From assembly GCA_016705245.1 (NCBI GenBank), contig JADIYM010000014.1, positions 124,001 through 188,000 of the forward strand: a stretch of 64,000 nucleotides of DNA. The letters are read 5' to 3'. Positions within the stretch are counted from its first letter, which is position 1, and each line of letters begins with the position of its first letter. A program made the translations under genes and the position numbers. The DNA is from Blastocatellia bacterium. GTDB lineage: Bacteria; Acidobacteriota; Blastocatellia; UBA7656; JADIYM01. A model generated the notes under the pieces. It had not been told where the DNA came from, searched no databases, and saw nothing but the letters and a program-made list of their open reading frames with translations. Below, piece by piece: positions 22,801 to 32,220 of this stretch.

Positions 22801-25456
22801 CGCAGCTTCGCGACGACCACTTACGCGCTCGACGGCGACGTGGTGCACCCGATTGCCGCGTTCGCGGCGTACGACGATCTCGGCGCAGCGCTCCAATCCC
22901 TCGACTCACAGGCGGCGGCGGTGCCCGCGGAGGAGGATGTCGTCCTGGACGTCTACGTCTGGCGAGGCGGCACGCTGGCGGGGGCTGATGCCACACGGGA
23001 CGAGCTCGCGGACCTTCTGGCCCGGACACTGACGCGTCGTATCCGGCACGTATCGATCGCCATTGCCGGTCCGGAAAGCGGACGAGGAACTGCCGGTGTC
23101 CAGAACTTCACGTTCCGGCCCATAGCGGGCGGTTCATACGTGGAAGACGCTGTCTCTCGCGGGCTCCATCCGATGATGGGAAAACGCCTGCACATCTGGC
23201 GGCTCTCGAACTTCAACATCCAGCGATTGCCGTCGCCCGAGGATGTGCACCTTTTCCGCGGCATCGCGAAGGAAAATCCGAAGGACGAGCGCCTTTTCTC
23301 CATCGCCGAGGTCCGGGCAATGACCGTCGTTCGCGACGATGCCGGACGGGTCGTTGCGCTTCCGCACCTCGAACGGATGCTCCTCGAGGCCCTGGCAGCC
23401 ATCCGGCGGGTGCAGTCTCAGCGCAAACCGCGCGAGCGCCTGCACTGGAATCGCGTGGTGTTGTACGTCTGGCCCGACCTGCTTCTGACTCAAGATGAGA
23501 TCGCCGGCATCGCGCACAAGCTCGCGCCGGCATCCGAGGGACTCGGCGTTGACGAGGTCGCGATCCGCTGCCGGATCGCCGACGAATCGACCGGAGAGTT
23601 GCAGGACAAGGTGATCTGCATCTCGCGGCTGAGCATGAGCGACCTGACGATCACGTACAACGACCCGCCGACCGAGCCGCTCGAGCCACTCAGCGCATAC
23701 GAGTCGAAGGTTCTGCGACTTCGCCGAATGGGAATGACCTACCCGTACGAGATCATCAGGATGCTGACTCCGCCGCGTGACGGCGCACAGTCCGATTTCC
23801 CTCCTGGTGACTTCGTCGAATACGACCTCGACGACACCAACACGCTCGAGCCCGTCGATCGGCCCCGCGGAAAGAACACGTCGAACATCATCGTCGGCGT
23901 CATCCGCAATTTCACCAGCGCGTACCCCGAGGGCATGACGCGCGTGCTCCTGCTCGGCGATCCGAGCCGTGAAATGGGATCGCTTGCGGAGTCAGAATGC
24001 CGCCGGATCATGGCGGGCATAGACCTCGCCGAGCGGCTCGGCGTTCCGCTCGAGTGGTTCCCTGTTTCCGCCGGTGCGAAGATCTCGATGGAGAGCGGCA
24101 CCGAGAACATGGACTGGATTGCCCGCGCTGCGCCGGCTGATCGACTTTACGCAAGTCGGCGGCGAAGTGAACCTGGTCGTGAACGGCATCAACGTGGGAG
24201 CGCAGCCTTACTGGAACGCCGAAGCCACGATGCTAATGCACACGCGCGGCGTGCTCATCATGACGCCGCAGGGCGCGATGGTGCTCACGGGTAAACGCGC
24301 ACTCGATTTCTCGGGAAGTGTCTCGGCGGCCGACAATTTCGGGATCGGCGGATATGAGAAGGTGATGGGGCCGAACGGCCAGGCGCAGTACTGGGCGAGA
24401 GATCTCGCCGAGGCCTCGCAGATCCTGTTCCGCCACTACGACCACACATACGTCTTTCCGGGCGAGCGATTCCCACGCAGGGTGACCACCTCGGATCCGG
24501 TCGATCGTGACGTCTGTTCGTTCCCGCACGGCGGCGACGAGTTCACCACGGTAGGCGAGGTGTTCTCGAATGACGCGAACCCGGGCCGCAAGAAGCCGTT
24601 CGAGATCCGGAGCATCATGATGGCGGCCGCGGATGCTGACCATCCGACGCTCGAGAGGTGGCTGAACATGCGCGACGCCGAAAACGCCGTCATCTGGGAC
24701 GCGCACGTCGGCGGATATCCGGTCTGCATGATCGGTTTCGAATCGCACCAGATCAAGCGCCTTGGCATCGTTCCGGCCGACGGCCCCGAGAGCTGGACGT
24801 CGGGAACGCTCTTTCCGCAAGCGTCGAAGAAGATCGCCCGGGCAATCAACGCGTCGAGCCGAAACCGGCCGGTGGTGATTCTCGCCAACCTGTCCGGATT
24901 CGATGGATCGCCGGAGTCGCTCGGGAAGTGTCAGCTCGAGTTTGGCGCCGAGATCGGCCGAGCCGTCGTCAACTTCGACGGTCCGATCGTCTTCGTCGTC
25001 GTGTCGCGGTATCACGGCGGTGCCTTCGTCGTATTCTCGCGAACGCTGAACGAGAACTTCGAGGCCGCCGCGCTGGAGGGAACGTATGCGTCGGTCATCG
25101 GCGGGTCACCCGCGGCGGCGGTCGTGTTCGCGCGAGAGGTGGACACTCGTACCCAGGAGGATCCGCGCGTTGTCGCGCTTCAGGCTGAGCTGACGGCGGC
25201 GGGGACGGCGACGACTCCGCAAGGTCGAGCTCAAATCGCGGAGCTCTACGAGGTCGTGCACTCGGAAAAACTCGGCAACGTCGCCGAAGAATTCGACGCG
25301 GTCCACAGCGTTCACCGCGCCCTGGCGGTTGGGTCGCTCGACCGGATCATTCCGCCGTCGACGCTACGGCCGTATCTCGTCGAAGCAATCGAACGCGGCA
25401 TGGCTCGTACCCTCGCTGGCCGGACCAGACCCGGGCGTGCCGCACCGTCCGTCTAG
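19878..25456 (+). CDS. Single-chain acyl-CoA carboxylase: BC-BCCP-central-CT
   Basis: One protein of about 1,860 residues once indels are repaired. The biotin carboxylase has the ATP-grasp motif KAAAGGGGRGIR and EVNTRLQVEHPVTE. The biotinyl domain has VEAMKME, with the biotin Lys codon at 21763-21765. A central region (about 22600-23750) reads LPHLERMLLEAL and later LRRMGMTYPYEI, patterns I associate with the eukaryotic ACC central domain. The carboxyltransferase has SGTENMDW, GINVGAQPYWNAEA and GPNGQAQYW. It should carboxylate acetyl-CoA or another acyl-CoA and feed the adjacent synthase. Breaks: around 21590-21605; stop 22525-22527 with compensation by about 22585 (FDRHLYEDALNTIH in another frame); a two-base loss near 24126-24132. 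Start ATG 19878 follows GGAGGA. A hairpin separates it from the synthase gene. Confidence 0.88.
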
Positions 25457-26140
25457 ATGGTTGATTCCATTAAGGGCTTTCGCATCGTCCGCCAATCGCT
25501 CGTCGACGTGCCCGCCGGCGACGAGTGGCTGACGGCTTGGGAGTGCGACTACGCGGCGACGCGACGTGTGCCCAAGCGACGCGAGGAGTGGCGGCTCGGC
25601 CGTTGGACCGCAAAACTCGCCGTTCGCGAGTGGGCCGGCTCGGCGACTCCCGCCGAGATCGAGATCCGCCCGCGAGCCGACGGCGCGCCAGAGGCATTCA
25701 TTGGTGGAGCGCCCGCGGACTGCTCGATTTCGCTCAGTCATTCGAACGGACAGGCCATCTGCGCCATCGCGCCCTGCGGGACTTCGATCGGCTGCGACAT
25801 CGAAGTCATCGAGGCGCGCGACCCGACTTTTGCCGCCGACTATTTCACTGCCGACGAGTGTGCGTTCGTCGAATCGGTTCCGGAGAATGCGCGCGCACTC
25901 GCAACGACGCTGATCTGGAGCGCGAAGGAGTGCGCTCTCAAGGCCATCGGCGAGGGACTGCGCCTCGACACGCGCGAGGTCGAGGTCATGACGAGCGATG
26001 TCACTATCGATGACGCAGGCGCATCCTGGCGCCGGATCGAGGTAGTCCGATGGAGTCCGCGCACAACTTACCCGGGATGGTGGCGGCTCGAATGGCCCTT
26101 CGTGATTGCTGTCGTGGCGTCCGTCGAAATGACGGACTGA
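25457..26140 (+). CDS. 4'-phosphopantetheinyl transferase, Sfp type, 227 aa
   Basis: Transfers phosphopantetheine from CoA to a carrier protein. Visible motifs are SLSHS (92-96), the magnesium-binding GCDIE with Asp114 and Glu116, and the WSAKEC...KA block with Lys157, Glu158 and Lys162. Length is normal for the Sfp/EntD group. The ATG at 25457 is the very next base after the carboxylase TAG, so it is almost certainly co-transcribed and perhaps re-initiated from the upstream ribosomes. It is the obvious activator for the three carrier domains of the synthase, which nevertheless lack the Ser it would modify. Confidence 0.92.
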   Translation: MVDSIKGFRIVRQSLVDVPAGDEWLTAWECDYAATRRVPKRREEWRLGRWTAKLAVREWAGSATPAEIEIRPRADGAPEAFIGGAPADCSISLSHSNGQAICAIAPCGTSIGCDIEVIEARDPTFAADYFTADECAFVESVPENARALATTLIWSAKECALKAIGEGLRLDTREVEVMTSDVTIDDAGASWRRIEVVRWSPRTTYPGWWRLEWPFVIAVVASVEMTD

Positions 26141-26145
26141 TCGTC

Positions 26146-26260
26146 TGCGCGAAGCGCCTTGGAGTGCGGCGCGAAGCGCCGCTTTGGATTCCCCCTACGA
26201 TACGTACCTTGGAGAAATCCAAAGCGGCGCTGCGCGCCGCACTCCAAGGCGCTTCGCGCA
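26146..26260. repeat. Family C palindromic element, second full copy
   Basis: Arms 26146-26189 and 26217-26260 (44 bases) are inverted copies, nearly the same as those at 4961-5095, with a 27-base centre of different sequence. It separates the convergent transferase and nitroreductase genes and could act as a bidirectional transcript end. Confidence 0.85.
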
Positions 26261-26273
26261 AGACAGCAAGGCG

Positions 26274-27902
26274 TCAGTCGTCGACGGCGGTATACGCAGG
26301 AAGAGTCGTCAGCCGGGTGTCCTCCACCGGCATGCCGATCGTGAAATGGTAAAGGCTCTGAAACTCGTGCCCGGTCAGCCCAAACAGCTGGTGAACGGCG
26401 TCGTCGAAGAAGCACCCGATTCCGGTCCCGCGCAGTCCCGCCGCCTCGGCTTCGAGGTAGAGGATTTGACCGATCGCTCCCGTCTCCCAGAAGAGCCGCG
26501 GGTAGAACCACGGGCCGAACCGGGCGATCGAGTACTCGAGCTCCGCCACCATGCCGAGGCTGAAGCAGCCGTCCGAAGCGATGTCCTGCCGGCACGAGAC
26601 CTGGGCCGACACCTTTCGCGCGTCAGCCGTCTCGAGCCTCCAGAGATCGAGATCCGGTGGACAGCCCTCCGGCGTCTCCCACTCGAACTCAGCCGGCATC
26701 ATCCGCTGAAACCGCTCGCGCGCGCCGGCGCGACGCACGAGAAGGTAGAGTCCGGGAGTGAGGTCGTCGACGCGGTGAACGAAGAGCGCGAGATGGACCT
26801 GCGGTTGCCACCAGAATTGCGAAAGAGCCGCGTGGTGCCCCAGCGGCGCCACGCTCCCGAGCATTCGATAGAACGCCGTCCTGGGCATCGTCGTCGTCCG
26901 GTCGAACGAAACGGCGCTCCGACGCTGGCGAACGAGGGTTTCGAAGTCGACCGGCCGCGGATCGACCGATGACGCGTCACGGGTCGGCGACGCCTCGACG
27001 TCGACCGGCACCGACGGTTTCTCGGCCGCATCCGCGACGGCGTCGATGATCGGCCACGCGACGTGCGCCGGACTGAGCACGTTCGGCCGGCCGGTCCACG
27101 CACTCGCCGCGACTCGCTCGATCGCGCCCGCGTCGACACGTCGCGGGATACGGACAGGTGCCGGCGGATAGACGGCAAGCAGGCAGTCGGCGTGCTCGGA
27201 CTCGGGGCCAGTCGAGGACTCGAGTCCAAGCAGCGCTGCAATCTCTCGCGTTCCGAGATCGTCGAGCAGCGTTGTCTCGAGACCGAGCGCCGAGGCCGAA
27301 AGTGCGATCGCCGCAATCGCATGTCCCGCGTCGTGCTGGCAATAACGGTAGGCGCGCTCGCCATATTTCCACGCCTCGCGCCAGTGAATCGACGAGAGTC
27401 CGACGAAGAGTGTTCCGTCGGGGAACCCGCCTGCCAGGGCGCGCCAGACGTCCGCATCGAACGTCGTCCGAAGCTCGAGGCCGTGCTCCTTCGGCGCGTA
27501 GTGGTACACGCCGGGTGTGTCCGAAACGCCTCCGAATGCTCCGGCGACCAGGTAGCCCTCCGTCGGGTGCAGGTTCCCACTCGACGGATTCACCCGAAGC
27601 GCCCACCGCGCGCCGCCTCCCTGTTTCCAGGCAGAGATCGCGAGGCTGTCGAAGAACAATCGACTGACGATAGTGATATCGACAGGCCGCGCCGTGACGG
27701 CGCCCTGGCTCGCGGCTTCGCCGTAGGTCGGTCCGCCGCCGGGACTCGGGCGCGTCAGTTCAATCAGTCGCGCACCGTCATATCGCCGGAACGGATCCGG
27801 CTGGGTTGCCCAGTCCAGGTATCCCGGGCCGAGGGCAAACGCGTGAAGGTGATGTTTCGTCGCCTCGTGGTAGGCGCCGATGCCGTCAGTTGTCTCGAGC
27901 AT
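26274..27902 (-). CDS. SagB/ThcOx-type tandem nitroreductase-family protein, 542 aa
   Basis: Two flavin reductase halves in one chain. The first (about 75-250) has RVNPSSGNLHPTEGY and HYAPKEHGLE, the typical SagB/ThcOx FMN-site layout. The second (about 310-530) has the RRSAVSFD start, SLGMVAE, and ETGAIGQILYLEAEAAGLRGTGIGCF. Such proteins oxidise azolines in RiPP clusters, but stand-alone double-domain members are common and uncharacterised. No YcaO cyclodehydratase or precursor peptide is seen nearby, so a peptide role is not supported. The LysR gene lies 59 bases upstream on the same strand, suggesting an operon. Confidence 0.85.
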   Translation of the reverse strand: MLETTDGIGAYHEATKHHLHAFALGPGYLDWATQPDPFRRYDGARLIELTRPSPGGGPTYGEAASQGAVTARPVDITIVSRLFFDSLAISAWKQGGGARWALRVNPSSGNLHPTEGYLVAGAFGGVSDTPGVYHYAPKEHGLELRTTFDADVWRALAGGFPDGTLFVGLSSIHWREAWKYGERAYRYCQHDAGHAIAAIALSASALGLETTLLDDLGTREIAALLGLESSTGPESEHADCLLAVYPPAPVRIPRRVDAGAIERVAASAWTGRPNVLSPAHVAWPIIDAVADAAEKPSVPVDVEASPTRDASSVDPRPVDFETLVRQRRSAVSFDRTTTMPRTAFYRMLGSVAPLGHHAALSQFWWQPQVHLALFVHRVDDLTPGLYLLVRRAGARERFQRMMPAEFEWETPEGCPPDLDLWRLETADARKVSAQVSCRQDIASDGCFSLGMVAELEYSIARFGPWFYPRLFWETGAIGQILYLEAEAAGLRGTGIGCFFDDAVHQLFGLTGHEFQSLYHFTIGMPVEDTRLTTLPAYTAVDD

Positions 27903-27961
27903 CCCGCCAGTCTACCGGAGTGCCGGGTATCGACACGGCGGCGTGATCCAGGATGCGCCCG

Positions 27962-28861
27962 TCAGGAGAACGTCTGCTGTCTGGCCGTCTCTGAGATGGC
28001 CACGACGGCCGGATGTTTCAGACGCCGGTCGACCGAGATCGCGTAGAACCGTTCCTGGACCTCATCGGTTCTTCCGATCACGCGGACGCCGTACTGGCGC
28101 TTGATGGTGGCCTCGGTGACCGAGGCCGCCGCGAAGACGCCGACGCCGGCCTGGCCAAAGGCCTTGATGAGCGCCGAGTCGTCGAACTCGCCGACGATCT
28201 CGGGACGGATCTCCTTCTCGTCGAACCACTGTTCGAGGCTTCGCCGAACCGCGGCCTCACGCGACGGCAACAGAATCGGCGCGCCGTCGAGCGACTTCGG
28301 AAACCTGCCCTTCAGTTTCGCCGCCCGATCCGATGAGGCAAAAAATGCGATTCCGCACTCACCGAGCAGGTGACTGTAAGCCCGGATCTTCACCGCCGGA
28401 CTCGCGGGGGCATCAGTCAACACGATATCGAGGTCGTGGACAGCGAGATCCGAAAGCAGACGCTCGATCTTGTCTTCGCGACACACGATGCGCATCGGCT
28501 CGGGCAGTCGAAGCGCCGGCTCGAGGAGCTGATACGCCACGAGCTTCGGCACGACCTGGCTGATACCGACGGCAAACCGGACCGGACGTCCAGTCGGCCG
28601 TCCCTTCACGGCTTCGGTCAGCTCTTTCCCGATCGCGAAGATCTCGTCGGCATAACGAAAGACAAGCCGGCCGAACTCGGTCAACACAAGCCCGCGTCCC
28701 TCCCGCTGGAAGAGCTTGTGGCCAAGCGACTCTTCGAGCGCGCGAAGCTGGCCGCTGATCGTCGGCTGTGCCAGGCGCAGTTTCTCTCCCGCCTTCGCAA
28801 TGCTGCCTTCGCGCGCAACGGTCCAGAAATACAGAAGGTGGTGGTAGTTCAGCCAGTCCAT
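27962..28861 (-). CDS. LysR-family regulator, NhaR-like, 299 aa
   Basis: A winged helix-turn-helix at about 5-62 begins MDWLNYHHLLYFW, the hallmark start of NhaR-like members, followed by the LysR effector-binding domain. I chose the ATG at 28861 because the domain starts there; longer in-frame starts add unrelated, basic sequence. NhaR in Enterobacteria responds to sodium and activates nhaA, but no antiporter gene is in this window, so the target is more likely the downstream nitroreductase gene or its own promoter. Confidence 0.88.
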   Translation of the reverse strand: MDWLNYHHLLYFWTVAREGSIAKAGEKLRLAQPTISGQLRALEESLGHKLFQREGRGLVLTEFGRLVFRYADEIFAIGKELTEAVKGRPTGRPVRFAVGISQVVPKLVAYQLLEPALRLPEPMRIVCREDKIERLLSDLAVHDLDIVLTDAPASPAVKIRAYSHLLGECGIAFFASSDRAAKLKGRFPKSLDGAPILLPSREAAVRRSLEQWFDEKEIRPEIVGEFDDSALIKAFGQAGVGVFAAASVTEATIKRQYGVRVIGRTDEVQERFYAISVDRRLKHPAVVAISETARQQTFS

Positions 28862-29040
28862 GCCATCCACTCTACATCGCCTTTCCCGATCCTCTGCGCC
28901 TTTACGAGAACTTCTTCGACGGCTTGAAGAGTTGCTACCGAGTCGACGCGAGACGAAGTCGGATCCACCCACTACCTTCCCGTCCGCACGGTTGCCGTCG
29001 GTGGTACGATCTGCGACTTCGTCCGACAATCGAGTCCATC

Positions 29041-29580
29041 ATGCCGCCACTCACGAAACGGAATTCAAGTGAAGACACGAGCACGCGCGAGCTCATGGCG
29101 CGCTTCGAGACGCTGCGGCAACGTCGGCGGCGGTTTCACCTGACGCTTCCCGAACTGCTCGAGGTTGCCAAGTGGAAGCTGGAGGGCCAGTACGGGCGAG
29201 CCGCACGCCATCTCGAGCGGCTGACGCCGCCAATCGTTCGCACCGTGACGGCGGCCGCGTTTGCCATCGACGGGCCCGACGATGACTTCGAAACCGAGCT
29301 GCGGGCTGGACTGCTGACGACGCTGCCCGGGGTGGGCCTGCCGATCGCCTCGGCCGTTCTGACGCTCGTCGAGCCCGATCGCTACGCGGTCATCGACTTT
29401 CGCGCCTGGCGGGCGCTGTTCGGCTCGGACCGCGCATCGTTCGGCGTCGCGGACTACCGCGCCTTCATGTCGGCACTGCGGGAGCGATCCGTTCGCGAAC
29501 GGACCACGCCGCGGGACGTCGAGCTGCGTCTCTGGCACGAGGACAAGGAAGCCCGGGGACGCTCCGCCGTGGGTCGCTGA
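29041..29580 (+). CDS. HhH-fold protein, DNA-glycosylase-like, 179 aa
   Basis: A small helical protein with a helix-hairpin-helix motif LPGVGLPIASAVLT (95-108), followed by an Asp in YAVIDFRAWRAL, an arrangement like the HhH-GPD glycosylases. It lacks the usual catalytic Lys of bifunctional enzymes and any Fe-S cysteines. It may be a reduced glycosylase or a structural DNA-binding protein. ATG 29041. The next gene begins two bases after the stop, so they are co-transcribed. Confidence 0.6.
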   Translation: MPPLTKRNSSEDTSTRELMARFETLRQRRRRFHLTLPELLEVAKWKLEGQYGRAARHLERLTPPIVRTVTAAAFAIDGPDDDFETELRAGLLTTLPGVGLPIASAVLTLVEPDRYAVIDFRAWRALFGSDRASFGVADYRAFMSALRERSVRERTTPRDVELRLWHEDKEARGRSAVGR

Positions 29581-29581
29581 A

Positions 29582-30100
29582 ATGAGATTCGAGACCGAAC
29601 GACTCATCGTCCGACAGTTCGAGACGACAGACGCCGACGATCTGTTCGCGTTGTGCTCGGATCCCGAAGTCGTGCGCTACGTCGATGTCGGAGAGCCGCT
29701 GCCGCGAGATAAATGCGAGTTGTGGATCGATCGCTCGCTCGCGAACTATGCGTCGAGAGGCTACGGCGCCGCTGCGGTCATCGAACGCTCAACTGGACGA
29801 TTCATCGGCTACGCGGGCATCGTCTTTGCCCCCGACCGCGACGAGCCCGAGATCATCTACGCGTTCGAGAAGGCTGCGTGGGGCTGCGGGTTTGCGTCCG
29901 AGCTCGTGCCGCCGCTGGTGCGCTTCGGGCTGTTCGATTGCGCACTGCCGCTGCTGCTCGCAACCATCGCCGCCGAGAACACGCCGTCGCGCCGGGTCGC
30001 GGAGAAGAGCGGCTTTCGGCTGCGTGAGCTGGAGCACAACTCGGACGGTAGCAGCACGGCGGTCTACGAGATCACGGCGGCTGATCTCGGGTCCGGCTGA
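29582..30100 (+). CDS. GNAT acetyltransferase, RimJ/RimL type, 172 aa
   Basis: Starts MRFETERLIVRQF, the conserved RimJ/RimL N-terminus, and ends the fold with ENTPSRRVAEKSGF, the usual acetyl-CoA-binding helix and following strand. One base separates it from the stop of the HhH gene. The acceptor (ribosomal protein N-terminus, small molecule or other) cannot be told. Confidence 0.9.
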   Translation: MRFETERLIVRQFETTDADDLFALCSDPEVVRYVDVGEPLPRDKCELWIDRSLANYASRGYGAAAVIERSTGRFIGYAGIVFAPDRDEPEIIYAFEKAAWGCGFASELVPPLVRFGLFDCALPLLLATIAAENTPSRRVAEKSGFRLRELEHNSDGSSTAVYEITAADLGSG

Positions 30101-30110
30101 CCACCGGAGA

Positions 30111-30738
30111 ATCAGAACCGCGAGCGGTAGCGAGCGGGCCTGCGGACGATTCCGCGACCGCGGAGCGGTCGATGAAATAGCCGTGGGTCGCGCGGTAGCG
30201 AGTGCAACGAGCCTACGCGCGACCCGCGGAACCGCCGGCCCCCCACACACCGACCGCGGAGCGGTCGCACTGCATTGTGAGTGGGAAGCAACTCAGGCCG
30301 TGCGGATTTCGAGCATGGGCCTGAGGGCAAGGCCCATGGCACGGACACTGATCGAGGTCTACCTTCACATTGTGTTCTCACTACTCGACGATCACGGTGT
30401 CGCCTACGACGCACTTCATCATTGGCGCTGACGATGCGACCGCTCCGCGGTCGGCGCGTACGGCCGGCGGTTCCGCGGGTCACACGAGGGCTCGTTGCAC
30501 TCGCCCCCGCGCGACCCACGGCTATTTCATCGACCGCTCCGCGGTCGCGGAATCGACCGACCCAGCCTGATCTATCGAGTCCCGTTGTACCCTCTCGCTT
30601 CCTACCGCGCAGCGGTTTCGTTCAACGAGCGGGCCTGCCGACGGTAGTCCGCGACGACGCGGCGAGTCCTACGGGGCGGGAGGGCAGCGTTCCTCGCATC
30701 TGTCCGCTGGCCGGCTCGCTACCGCTCGCGGTTCTGAT
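30111..30738. mobile_element. Nested palindromic MITE-like element around a REP-transposase remnant
   Basis: Outer arms are family A: 30111-30147 and 30700-30738. Inner arms of about 120 bases, 30150-30269 and 30435-30554, are close inverted copies (TCCGCGACCGCGGAGCGG and its complement at the ends; CGTGGGTCGCGCGGTAGCG inside). The centre at 30336-30431 encodes an internally deleted REP-associated tyrosine transposase. This is the form expected of a non-autonomous element derived from a RAYT unit. Bases 30555-30699 show no gene. Confidence 0.75.
30336..30431 (+). pseudogene. Internally deleted REP-associated tyrosine transposase (Y1_Tnp) remnant
   Basis: A 31-codon frame that starts MARTLIEVYLHIVFS, close to the N-terminal strand of IS200-like transposases, and ends LLDDHGVAYDALHHWR, close to their usual C-terminus (HGVEYDERYLW). 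About 110 codons, including the HUH and Tyr catalytic motifs, are missing. It cannot be active, but shows which transposase family spread the surrounding palindromes. Confidence 0.6.
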
Positions 30739-30765
30739 GCGCCGGTAGAACTTGCAGCTCCAGGT

Positions 30766-32220
30766 TCAGTTCCGGAACGACATGTTCGTTTCCATGCCGC
30801 CGACTCTCCACTGCAGAGCGTCTCGAACGAGCAGGAATTTCAACGTTCCCGACCGCTTGTCCCGGTTCGTTTCGATCGTGTAGGTCGCCGCCTGAACCAC
30901 GATGCCGTTCACTTCTTCCTCGGCGAGCGAGGTCCGTTCGAACTTTGTGATGAAGCCGTCCCCGAGCAACGTGTTTCGAAATGACTGAATGCGCTCGCGG
31001 TCTTTGATCCCGGGGATGAGCGATTCAATCGTCGCGTAGTCGCTCTGCTGAAACGCAAAAAGCACGCGCCGCGCCAGTGCGTCCGCGCCATCGGGTGTGG
31101 CCTCGAAAGGAGGTTCGGCGAACTCGGGCCGAACGGCCGCATCGAATTCCGCCAGTCGCCACTCGCCGACGAATCCGACGTCCACGTAGCGGCAGATGAA
31201 CGAGACGTTGCCAAAGACGTACGTCGCGTCGCAGTTCACCGTCGCGGTCCGCCCGAACCCCGGAACGCGGTCGATGCGCGCCGGGCCCTGCTGCGTGACC
31301 TCGAGCATCTTGCCGAGCGACTCGGGCCGCTTCACGCGGGCACCGAACTCCGGCCATCTCTCACGACGCAGGAACGCGGAGCCGTTGTCGTAGATCTTCG
31401 AGAACTCGCGCGAACGAAGCTGTTCGATCGTCGCCTCGGACGCGCGCTCCGCATCGCGTGCCGACGGTCGAAACACCGTGAAGTAGAGGACTCCGACGGT
31501 TCCGATGACCAGAACGAGCACGGCAGCGACGACCAGAGCCGGAACGAGAAAGCGTTGAGGCCGCGGTTCGTCGAGCGTTGAGAAGCCGACCGCTGGCGCC
31601 GGTCTCTCAGAACTACTCGCGGCGCTGCTTTCGCCGGAGGGACCGACCGTCGACGACTGCTTGCGAAACGTCGCCGGCCCGCCGGCGGACTCAGGATCGG
31701 CGTATGGCCGATGAGGAGCAAGCTCAGGTGAGCCGAACGGCAGCGCACCGAGCTTTGCCGCGAGAACGACGAGGCGGCCGTAGAGCGCCCGAACGGGATC
31801 GTCGAGCCCCTGCGCGACCTCGCGGCCTTCGTGGCCGTCCGGGCAGGACGCCATTGTCGCCGCGAGCTGCGTTCGCCAGTTGGCGGCTTCCGGGGGCCAC
31901 GGCCCGCCCCACGCCGCGCCCCGCAGGAACGCCACGAATCCGTGCGCGAACGCCTCGTCCATCGGCCGTGTCCACGTGCCGCGCTCGTCATACTCGCGCA
32001 CACCGTCGTTTCCGAGCGCCCGACGCGCAGCACGCGCAGCCCACGCGGCGGCAATTGCATCGTCGTCGCGCGAGAGCGACGGACGCAGCCTGGCAGCGAA
32101 GGCGAAAGCAGAGGACGACGCGTCGGCCGACGGCAGGAACTCGGCCTCTCGACCGAAGCCGGCCTCGATGACACAGAGGACCGTGCCGTCACGCCGCTGT
32201 CGAATCGACTCGTCGGTCAT
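30766..32220 (-). CDS. Hypothetical single-pass membrane protein, 484 aa
   Basis: I do not recognise the family. A cytoplasmic N-terminal half of about 165 residues, a low-complexity Ser/Pro/Gly linker, one membrane helix at about 224-247, then an extracytoplasmic part of about 235 residues with two beta-rich, NTF2-like or Tim44-like looking segments (IRSLRS-type helix then strands; FAFQQSDYATIESLIPG). Its ATG overlaps the stop of the upstream FGE gene as ATGA, so the two are translationally coupled and likely act together. Confidence 0.7.
   Translation of the reverse strand: MTDESIRQRRDGTVLCVIEAGFGREAEFLPSADASSSAFAFAARLRPSLSRDDDAIAAAWAARAARRALGNDGVREYDERGTWTRPMDEAFAHGFVAFLRGAAWGGPWPPEAANWRTQLAATMASCPDGHEGREVAQGLDDPVRALYGRLVVLAAKLGALPFGSPELAPHRPYADPESAGGPATFRKQSSTVGPSGESSAASSSERPAPAVGFSTLDEPRPQRFLVPALVVAAVLVLVIGTVGVLYFTVFRPSARDAERASEATIEQLRSREFSKIYDNGSAFLRRERWPEFGARVKRPESLGKMLEVTQQGPARIDRVPGFGRTATVNCDATYVFGNVSFICRYVDVGFVGEWRLAEFDAAVRPEFAEPPFEATPDGADALARRVLFAFQQSDYATIESLIPGIKDRERIQSFRNTLLGDGFITKFERTSLAEEEVNGIVVQAATYTIETNRDKRSGTLKFLLVRDALQWRVGGMETNMSFRN

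Noticed and set aside
26184..28046. Plus-strand frames of 262 and 327 residues over the SagB gene
   Set aside because: Antisense to a well-supported gene, with Arg-rich shadow composition.
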